DNA of 26,654 nucleotides from Fonticula-like sp. SCN 57-25 (Eukaryota > Nucleariida > Rotosphaerida), in assembly GCA_001724245.1 (NCBI GenBank), contig MEDX01000056.1, positions 1 to 26,654 on the forward strand, given 5' to 3'. Of this stretch, positions 20,001 to 26,654 are shown piece after piece. The position numbers were made by a program, and so were the translations under genes. The notes below the pieces were generated by a model, which saw only the letters and a program-made list of their open reading frames with translations, did no database searches and was not told the DNA's origin. The number at the start of each line of letters is the position of its first letter. Position 1 is the stretch's first letter.

Positions 20001-21368
20001 CTACTCGTGCTCAGCCGCCGCCTTGCCCGACGTCTCCGCGGGCTGGTCGTAGTAGATTGACGACCTGTAGTGCCTGAGGAACGCGATGGCGACGTCGCTG
20101 AGCTGCGTTGGGTGCACACCGACGGCCTCGAGGCCAGCCGCGCCCGGCGTGACGACCTCGTCAATCTCCATGCGGACAATGTCGTCGGGGCAGAGCGGCG
20201 GCGACGGCGGGATAAACTTCATCGCTTTCGTGATCGCCTTGAGCACGTCGGCGGGGTAGTCAATCTCGGTGAGCACCTGGCGCGTCGTCGTGCTGTACAG
20301 CTGCAGAAGGTCAGAGTAGGTGTACGCGCGGGGGCCGACAAACTCGAGGGCCTGGCCGGCGGTGGACACGTTCGTGGCGGCGTTGAAGATGCCGAGGGCG
20401 ACATCGCCGACGTAGACGGGGAGGAGGACCTGGCGGCCTTCATTGATGGTCATGTCGCCGGGGATGAGCACGGAAGAGTGCAGGTCTAAAGGGGGGTTAG
20501 AAAGGAAAGTGGGTAAAATAGGAAAAAGTAGGAAAAAGTGACACAAAAATGACGAAAAGTGATACGAAAAGACACCGACAACCGCCAAATCAACCAAAAA
20601 TGCCCCCAAACTCCCAAAAATAAAATGCGTACATGCGATGCGGTGCAAGAGGCGATCCTCGTGACCGTACATGCGGGCGGGCCTGATGATGGTGGCCTCG
20701 GGGAATGCAGCCATGGTAGCCTGCTCTCCGAGCGCCTTTGTGGCGAGGAAGCGCGAGGGCGAGTCGGTGGCGGCTCCGAGGGCGGACACGTGCAGGTAGC
20801 GGGTGACGCCCGCGGCCTTGCTCGCCTTGGCGATCGTCTCGGCGGCGTCAATGTGAACCTCCTCGTAGGAAAAGTTGGCCGTCTCGTAGTCGCGGCCAAT
20901 CATGTTGATGACAACGTCGGACTGCTCAACGAGGCGCGAAATGCGCTCGGGGTCGCGCGTGGAGAAGAAGGCGGACACGATCCGGCCAGCATCGCCCATG
21001 ACCTTGAGGTGGCGCGTGTCGTACTCGTCGCCGCGGAACGGGACAATCACCTGCGAGCCGACGCGGCCAAAGCGGTTCACAACATAGCGACCGAGAAAGC
21101 CGCTGTTGCCAAACACAGTCACGGTGAGGCCGTTGACCGACGCGCGGCCAGCAGTCCCGCTGCGAAGCTTGGTGTCAAGCTTGTTCTGGGCGCGATCCGA
21201 CGCGGACAGCGTGGTGGGAGCGCCGCCAGCAACAGCAAGCGAACGGACGCCGCTAAAACGGGCGGCTAAAAGACATAAAAGAGGAAAAAAATAAAACAAT
21301 GAGCAAACGCGCAAGGAAATGAAATCGCCAAGAGGCGTACCCGGCGCCGCACGCATCGCGGCCAACAT
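20001..21368 (-). CDS. NDUFA9: NADH dehydrogenase (complex I) 39-kDa subunit NDUFA9
   Basis: Predicted 381 residues, about the human length. Exons are 21341-21368, 20633-21265 and 20001-20485, joined in phase 1 with GTACGC donors (introns 75 and 147 bp). The Arg/Ala/Ser-rich N-terminus without acidic residues (MLAAMRAAPAARFSGVRSLA) looks like a mitochondrial presequence. An atypical short-chain dehydrogenase fold follows, with the nucleotide-binding loop TVFGNSGFLGRYVVNRFG (Gly62, 65, 68) and GSQVIVPFRGDEYD. NMIGRDYETANF, FPEATIIRPARMYGHEDR and LPVYVGDVALGIFNA are typical of this family. It is a NADPH-binding accessory subunit of the peripheral arm, not a catalytic dehydrogenase. It is divergent from transketolase with 166 bp between starts. 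Confidence 0.95.
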   Translation of the reverse strand: MLAAMRAAPGTPLGDFISLRVCSLFYFFPLLCLLAARFSGVRSLAVAGGAPTTLSASDRAQNKLDTKLRSGTAGRASVNGLTVTVFGNSGFLGRYVVNRFGRVGSQVIVPFRGDEYDTRHLKVMGDAGRIVSAFFSTRDPERISRLVEQSDVVINMIGRDYETANFSYEEVHIDAAETIAKASKAAGVTRYLHVSALGAATDSPSRFLATKALGEQATMAAFPEATIIRPARMYGHEDRLLHRIACTHFIFGSLGAFLVDLAVVGVFSYHFSSFLCHFFLLFPILPTFLSNPPLDLHSSVLIPGDMTINEGRQVLLPVYVGDVALGIFNAATNVSTAGQALEFVGPRAYTYSDLLQLYSTTTRQVLTEIDYPADVLKAITKAMKFIPPSPPLCPDDIVRMEIDEVVTPGAAGLEAVGVHPTQLSDVAIAFLRHYRSSIYYDQPAETSGKAAAEHE

Positions 21369-21534
21369 CGCAGGCAGAGAGAGAGGAAAAACCACCGAAA
21401 CCTGTCAAATTTGCAAATTTGTAGCAACCAATCAGATCATCGGAATCACATTTCATTTGGCCACGCGGCACTGCTGCAGTGTTTGACCTACCCTACCTCC
21501 CCCCCCCATTCGTCTCGGAAGCCGGCGAATAACC
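21369..21534. promoter_or_regulatory. Shared divergent NDUFA9/transketolase promoter
   Basis: A 166-bp interval between two start codons. It contains one CCAAT box (ACCAATCA at 21427-21434) and a C-rich stretch ending about 25 bp before the transketolase ATG, so both genes probably draw on one small regulatory region. Confidence 0.6.
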
Positions 21535-23604
21535 ATGACTGACGCGGGCGCCTCCCTTCGCGCCAAGAGCTCTGACCTTGACTGGAAGTGCGTGAACACC
21601 ATCCGCCTTCTCGGCGCGGATATGGTGCAGGCGGCCAACAGCGGTCATCCCGGCGCGCCCATGGGCATGGCGCCGATGGCGCATGTGCTGTTCTCGCGCT
21701 TCTACGAGGGCAACCCGAAGAACCCCAAGTTTGCCGCTCGCGACCGCTTTGTGCTCTCGAACGGCCACGCTTGCGCTCTGCAGTACTCGATGCTCCACCT
21801 CCTCGGCTATGATCTCTCGCTTGATGACCTCAAGGCCTTCCGCAAGCTCGACAGCCGCACGCCCGGCCACCCCGAGAACTTCCAGACTCCCGGTATCGAG
21901 GTGACGACCGGCCCGCTCGGCCAGGGCTTTGCCAACGCTGTCGGTCTCGCCATTGCCGAGAGCCACCTCGCGGCGCGCTTCAACCGCGATGGCTTCAAGC
22001 TCTTTGACAACTACACGTACGTCTTTGTCGGCGACGGCTGCCTCCAGGAGGGTGTCTGCGCCGAGGCCGCTTCGCTCGCGGGCCACCTCGGCCTCGGCAA
22101 GCTCATCGTCCTCTACGACGCCAACAACATCCAGATCGACGGCTCGACCGACCTCGCCTTCACCGAGAACGTCCTCGACCGCTTCAAGTCGTACGGCTGG
22201 CACACGGATGTCGTCGCCGATGGCGACAATGACCTCGTCGATCTCGAGCGCGCGATCGCCGCTGCGCGCCTCGTGACGGACGCCCCCTCGATCATCCGCG
22301 TGACGACCACGATCGGCTATGGCAGCAAGTCGGCCGCCACCGAGAAGGTCCACGGCGCCCCCCTCGGCGCTGCCGACCTCGCCCACGCCAAGACTGCGCT
22401 CGGCTTTGCCCCCGACGCCTCGTTTGTTGTCCCCGACGCCGTCCGCGAGCACTATGCGGCGTTTGCGACGCGCGGCGCCGCCAAGGAGGCCGCCTTTGAC
22501 GCCCTCGTCGCCTCGTACCGCGCGGCTCACCCCGAGCTCGCCGCCGAGCTTGAGCGCCGCCTGTCGGGCGCGCTCCCCGCCGACTGGAAGTCGGTTCTGC
22601 CCCGCTACGCCGCCGGCGACGCGCCCGCCGCGACGCGCAAGTTTTCGCAGAAGGTGCTCAACAAGCTCGCCGAGGCGATCCCCGAGCTTGTCGGCGGCAG
22701 CGCCGACCTTACGCACTCGAACCTGACGTGGCTCGACTGCTCGCACGACTACCAGAAGGCGACGCCGACCGGGCGGTACCTCCGCTTTGGTGTGCGCGAG
22801 CACGCCATGGCGGCCATCTGCAACGGCCTCGCCGCGTACGGCGTCGGCTTTGTGCCGTTCTGCTCGACCTTTTTGACGTTTATCGGCTACGCGCAGGGCG
22901 CGTACCGCCTTAGCGCGCTGTCGCACCACGGCGTGCTGTACATCATGACGCACGACTCGATTGGTCTCGGCGAGGACGGCCCGACGCACCAGCCGATTGA
23001 GGCGCTCGCTTCGCTGCGCGCGACGCCCAACGTGTTTGTTGTTCGCCCGGCCGACGGCAATGAGACGTCGGGCGCCTACGCGGTCGCCATCGAGGCGCGC
23101 TCGACGCCGACGGTGCTGTCGCTCACGCGCCAGAACCTGCCCAACCTTGAGGGCTCGTCGGTGGAGAAGGTGGCGCTCGGCGGTTACGTCCTCCAGGAGG
23201 CGCAGGGCGGCGCTCAGGCCGCCAAGGTGATTTTCGTCGCGACGGGGTCCGAGGTCGCGCTCGCCGTCGACGCGGCCAAGATTCTCGCCGCCGAGGGCGT
23301 CGCCGCGCGCGTCGTTTCGATGCCGTGCACGCAGCTCTTTGATGCGCAGAGCGCCGAGTACCGCCGCTCCGTGCTCCTCGATGGCGTCCCGACGATCAGC
23401 GTCGAGGCCGGCATCGCGCTCGGGTGGGCTTCATACGCCCATGCCCACATTGCCATGCCGTCGTTTGGCGCGTCGGGGCCCGCCTCCGACATCTTTAAAA
23501 AGTTTGGGTTCACCCCGGCCGCCGTTGCTGACAGCGCGCGCAAGGTGATCGCCGCGTACAAGGACGAGAAGCCGCACAGGATCGTTCGCGAGATCGCCTT
23601 GTAA
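21535..23604 (+). CDS. tkt: Transketolase
   Basis: A single 689-residue exon, the only complete gene here without introns. It transfers two-carbon units between sugar phosphates in the pentose phosphate pathway, using thiamine diphosphate and a divalent metal. Visible features: SGHPGAPMGMAPMAH (His38), SNGHACALQYSMLHLLGYDL (His78), GPLGQGFANAVGLA, and the cofactor motif GDG (166-168) ... DANN (195-198). Glu422 in FGVREHAMAAICNG activates the cofactor. MTHDSIGLGEDGPTHQPIE supplies substrate-binding His residues. The length fits the bacterial/yeast/plant class (about 660-690) better than the shorter animal type. Codons end almost only in C or G, suggesting very high expression; this bias also opens a 498-codon antisense frame that is not a gene. 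It is probably cytosolic, as no targeting peptide is obvious. Confidence 0.97.
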   Translation: MTDAGASLRAKSSDLDWKCVNTIRLLGADMVQAANSGHPGAPMGMAPMAHVLFSRFYEGNPKNPKFAARDRFVLSNGHACALQYSMLHLLGYDLSLDDLKAFRKLDSRTPGHPENFQTPGIEVTTGPLGQGFANAVGLAIAESHLAARFNRDGFKLFDNYTYVFVGDGCLQEGVCAEAASLAGHLGLGKLIVLYDANNIQIDGSTDLAFTENVLDRFKSYGWHTDVVADGDNDLVDLERAIAAARLVTDAPSIIRVTTTIGYGSKSAATEKVHGAPLGAADLAHAKTALGFAPDASFVVPDAVREHYAAFATRGAAKEAAFDALVASYRAAHPELAAELERRLSGALPADWKSVLPRYAAGDAPAATRKFSQKVLNKLAEAIPELVGGSADLTHSNLTWLDCSHDYQKATPTGRYLRFGVREHAMAAICNGLAAYGVGFVPFCSTFLTFIGYAQGAYRLSALSHHGVLYIMTHDSIGLGEDGPTHQPIEALASLRATPNVFVVRPADGNETSGAYAVAIEARSTPTVLSLTRQNLPNLEGSSVEKVALGGYVLQEAQGGAQAAKVIFVATGSEVALAVDAAKILAAEGVAARVVSMPCTQLFDAQSAEYRRSVLLDGVPTISVEAGIALGWASYAHAHIAMPSFGASGPASDIFKKFGFTPAAVADSARKVIAAYKDEKPHRIVREIAL

Positions 23605-23608
23605 TACT

Positions 23609-23620
23609 CCTCGATCGAGG
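23609..23620. repeat. 12-bp palindrome after transketolase stop
   Basis: CCTCGATCGAGG, a perfect inverted repeat starting 4 bp after the stop codon. It could form a small 3'-UTR hairpin. Confidence 0.6.
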
Positions 23621-23641
23621 GCGGCTTTTAGATATTGAATG

Positions 23642-23647
23642 AATAAA
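23642..23647 (+). terminator. AATAAA polyadenylation signal of transketolase
   Basis: AATAAA 37 bp after the stop codon, followed by a T/A-rich tract. Confidence 0.65.
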
Positions 23648-23718
23648 AGTGTCTTTAGTTTTTAAATAGTGCACGGTGTGTCAAATGGGGGCTTATATTA
23701 ATAATCAATTAGAATAGT

Positions 23719-24185
23719 TTAGGTGTCACACAAGCCTAGCCTGTTATACAAACTGTTGACGAGAGTTTCAAAAGGGTTTCTTTGGTCGTCTGGCAACAAG
23801 GCCACGAGCGCGCGGGCATCCTCGACGGCTGGCAATGAAGCATGCACACTGTCGCCATCGAAAGAGTGGGAAAGGCTTGCCCATTCGGCAGAAGTAAGAC
23901 CGAATAACTGTTTAACAGCAGCGTCGAGTGATGGCTGGTTCTGACGGACTTTTTTCCACAGAGTGCCATAGTTGCGCGAATCGACTTGTTGGCTCGTCAC
24001 CACCTTGATGACCTCGCAGCGTCCCTCAAAGATGATTGTCCCAAGCTGCAAAAGTGCATCCTTGCGCTCAAGTGCGTCAAGGCGGTCCTTGACGCCCTTC
24101 AGCTCTGTCGCCATGGCCTTGATATCTACGAAAGGGTCAGCATCGAGCGGCCAGGGTGATAAAGTGCGAGCGAACGTTGGTCCAT
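23719..24185 (-). CDS. Uncharacterised helical protein, about 138 aa or longer
   Basis: I do not recognise a family. The 3' exon (23719-24125) is convincingly coding. It begins with a charged amphipathic helix (KAMATELKGVKDRLDALERK, probably a short coiled coil). A mixed alpha/beta segment follows (LGTIIFEGRCEVIKVVTS), then a compact C-terminal part (SLDAAVKQLFGLTSAEWASL ... VNSLYNRLGLCDT). The simplest 5' end is a 10-base exon (24176-24185) reading MDQ and joined through a 50-bp intron. A longer model starts at 24469, splices 24421 to 24358 and adds a Cys-rich segment (SPCCPCRREGHKCF), giving 212 residues; its donor GTGGTC is weak. A third phase-compatible route uses a donor near 24220. The gene converges with transketolase. 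Confidence 0.6.
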
Positions 24186-25080
24186 CTTGACCTTTGCTTC
24201 GCTCCGAATGCTGCACGGGGATCGCAATCCTTGGTTCTCAAAAATCTGCTCAGCAAGTTTAAAGCCAAGAGCAGTAGTGTAAAAGCACTTGTGTCCTTCA
24301 CGGCGGCAAGGACAGCACGGGCTCGCCGTGACAGGTTGCTGACATGCTGACCGGCAAGCTGATAAGCAACAGACAACAGACGGTTTTAAACCGACTATCA
24401 CTTGGTTTCAAACAGACCACGATCTGGCGGGCGGCCGCGCCTCAGGCGCATGGGACATTCCTGGGACATTCAACGCATCATTATGGGACCGCCAAGCGTA
24501 GAAGAGCCTTTACGATGGTTGTACTTTTCTTGTTTTGATCTCGAGTAATGGTTTACTACGAGTTGATTTGCTGCATCTTTTCTCAGCTTCAAAAGTTTGT
24601 ATTCCACAGTGATCTGCACGGCGCACGCCAGCACGCCACAGTTGGCCTGCGAACGAACGGCACTGTGTACTATGAGATGCGATAGCTAAAGGTAAATGCA
24701 CCAAAGGGAGGAAAGCAAGAGCTTACGAAATCCGACAATCATTGTCGAGCGACTCGTACCGATGCTTTGCGTGAGAGTCACTCCCGGAAACGCTCTTTTC
24801 GTTCCCACCATTTCCTCCCACCATTTTACTCTAATTGTGTACCAGGTAAAAACTCGGCAAATGAGCCGTTCATTTATGGGCTATGCTTCTGCAAATTGCT
24901 GCAGGGTTTTGCTTTCCGTGGTGCTTTGGGGAGGACCTTCCTAAAACGAAAGGCCCGCTTTCATTGGTCACCGAGCACGTAATCCACGAATGAGCAACCG
25001 AGGCACGCGCATTTTAAACCAATGAGCAGGAACGTTCTTTTCGATTGCCGAACGCGCAGAAAGAAGGAAAGGTCTTACCC
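24186..25080. other. Divergent region with possible 5' exons
   Basis: About 900 bp between the small minus-strand gene and the EGF/sushi gene. 24186-24358 reads open in two minus-strand frames and may hold an upstream exon. 24450-24470 has a two-copy GGGACATTC direct repeat. ATTGGTC (24963) and CCAAT (25019) lie upstream of the plus-strand start. Nothing else is supported. Confidence 0.45.
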
Positions 25081-26654
25081 ATGGCGCGGTGGAGGGCCGC
25101 GCTGGCCGTGCTGGCAGCGGTTCTACTATGCGGTGCGAATTGCGCAAGCCTTTGCCCTTCCTCCAACTGACAGTCGTACTTGACTCTTTTGGCGTCGCAG
25201 TAAGCAGCGTGAACGACAGCAGGGCGTACGAGTTCGCAGGGGACTATACGTCCATTCACGTGAAGGGAGATAACTTTGGACCCCACAGTACGTCGGCGGT
25301 CGATTAATAGAGATGGCCAAGTTGACGAGTTTATAGAGAACACATACTACTTCAACATGGGATCCGGATCCTCGGCGTCTCTCTACCACTACCTCCAATT
25401 CAACTTTGCGACGATTGCGGTACGCTCTTTGGAGAATCATCCCGTGTTTGCCGTGGCGATGATGATTTCAGCGACCTAATAAATCTTGTGCCCCTTTCTT
25501 TCATGATCGCAGCCAACACCGTCGCGTTTTTGCGCCTATGGTACTCCGACCTTCAACATAATGCCCGTAGCAGCAACTACTTTGGATCAAACCTTTAAAG
25601 AACTCCGCGTCGATGCGCCGACGGCAACATGGTGCGCGCTCCCAGACTATTACCAACGAGCGGACAGCTGATCAAGTTGCGTCGCCGTATTAGGACTCAC
25701 AAGAGTATTACATACAACAACCAGCCCTCGATTACTGCACGCCTGGGTGCATTGGCCACCGCGACCAAGTACATCAAGAATGGGAGGTATGCGCCTGAAA
25801 GCGTTGTTGCTCTTCGTTGCTAAACGAATTGTTTTTTTTCCCTGATAGCTTTGGCGGTGTCCAGATCACTAGAGCCACTCTGAACGCAGCCGTCCGACTT
25901 TCCAACAGCAAGGTGCGAGGTGACCATGCGGCCGTTATGTTTGCTAATGATCCTGTTATAGACTGGCTTCCGCCACACATACATTGACAATTACCTGCTT
26001 TCCTATTATAGCTATTTTTCAGGAACGTCGTATCGTAATTTCATTGCGTTTGATTACCTCACGTGCGACCCGAACGCGACCTGCAACCAAAGCGCCGGCA
26101 CGTGTACCTGCAACTCTGGGTACACCGGCTCGGGCACCTCCTGCCGCCGTACGCTCTGATCAATATTGATCAGCTGATGGCGTTTCATTGACGTTTGCAT
26201 AGTTTTCAACAAATGCGCTGCCACGACGATCAGCAACGCGGCATTCCCGCTTACCAACCACGCAGCTACTGGCAGCGGCACATGCGTCACGACCTTTACT
26301 GGCGCGCCAAAGTCGCTGTGTACCGACGGAACCTTTGGCGCATTGACAGGAACGCAGTGCACCAGTACGACCATTGGATACGAGTGATCCCCGTAATGCT
26401 GACGTCACCATTTCAGAAATTACATGTGCGGCTTTGTCTTCGGGGCCGGGCAGCGCTTCGTACCCCTTGTCCAACGCCGGGACCACCGCCACCGGAACCT
26501 GCGTGTCTGGCTGGTATGGTACACCCAAGTTGGCTTGCGGCAATACCGGAGTCTGGGCGACGACTGCATCGCCGGGATGTACCCGTACGCCAATTTCTCT
26601 TTCTCGATCTGTGCTCACAAGATCCCGCACGCGATCCCCACAGAACATGTCTGT
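25081..26654 (+). CDS. Secreted/membrane protein with EGF and sushi-like modules (5' part)
   Basis: The gene runs off the right edge. Exons are 25081-25132, 25174-25287, 25337-25419, 25513-25631, 25694-25786, 25849-25912, 25962-26148, 26203-26364, 26417-26584 and 26644 onward; every junction is phase-consistent and introns are 41-93 bp. The N-terminus (MARWRAALAVLAAVLLC) is a classic signal peptide. A beta-rich segment follows with SIHVKGDNFGP, reminiscent of an IPT/TIG strand (weak). About 160 residues I do not recognise come next. A clear EGF-like module is then encoded (CDPNATC...TCTCNSGYTGSGTSC). Exons 8 and 9 each encode one sushi/CCP-like unit (C...PLSN...GTC...C...C), and a third unit begins at the edge. 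I infer an adhesion or receptor ectodomain. A second acceptor at 25200 would shorten exon 2 in frame. Confidence 0.75.
26156..26173. repeat. 18-bp perfect palindrome in an intron
   Basis: CTGATCAAT followed by its exact reverse complement, 7 bp after the donor of the 54-bp intron at 26149-26202, between the EGF exon and the first sushi-like exon. Confidence 0.8.

Noticed and set aside
21493-22989. 498-codon open frame antisense to transketolase
   Set aside because: Arg/Ala/Val/Gly-rich translation without domains. It follows from the strong C/G third-position bias of transketolase on the other strand.
25288-25312. A 25-bp mini-intron in the EGF/sushi gene
   Set aside because: A 49-bp intron (25288-25336) with the same GTACGT donor and a TATAG acceptor fits phase and the usual size better.

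Overview
This window is nuclear DNA of a gene-dense unicellular eukaryote. Genes lie on both strands and nearly all are split by short GT-AG introns, mostly 41-93 bp. The gene content is eukaryotic: a signalling pseudokinase, a Ras exchange factor, complex I subunit NDUFA9 with a presequence, and GDP-mannose pyrophosphorylase. Extracellular FN3, EGF-like and sushi-like modules suggest a free-living protist, perhaps on the amoebozoan/opisthokont side. That placement is inference; no rRNA or tRNA is present to settle it.

Layout. 1-1626 (+): 3' end of a receptor-like gene (FN3, transmembrane helix, kinase-like domain without catalytic residues). 2113-4293 (-): WD40 / coiled-coil / twin SAM-like protein. 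4343-4592 (+): a doubtful tiny gene. 4804-11167 (-): a 10-exon Ras guanine-nucleotide exchange factor whose introns carry hundreds of bases of CATA/ACTAT-type repeats. 11774-12610 (+): an unrecognised acidic protein, divergent from the RasGEF. 13195-14740 (-): a membrane-anchored M24 Xaa-Pro peptidase. 15728-17139 (+): a LysM protein. 17635-19402 (-): mannose-1-phosphate guanylyltransferase. 20001-21368 (-): NDUFA9. 21535-23604 (+): intron-less transketolase. 23719 to about 24185 (-): an unrecognised small protein. 25081-26654 (+): 5' part of a secreted or membrane protein with EGF and sushi-like modules, running off the window.

Functionally the genes are unrelated: sugar-phosphate metabolism (transketolase, GMPPB), respiration (NDUFA9), proteolysis, and signalling (pseudokinase receptor, RasGEF). 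Several are paired head to head and share promoters.

I did not find an obvious new multi-gene system. The signals I rate highest are DNA-level. CACGTG occurs about 42 times, against about 6-7 expected by chance, in coding, intronic and intergenic DNA. AGTTTGCA occurs 14 times. Promoter CCAAT boxes lie 30-31 bp apart. The splice donor is GT(A/G)(C/T)G in almost all modelled introns, never with A at +4. At protein level the most interesting items are the fully degenerate receptor pseudokinase and the symmetric phase 1-1 module exons of the gene at the right edge.

Exon models were built by eye from reading frame, splice signals and phase consistency. No transcript or database check was possible.
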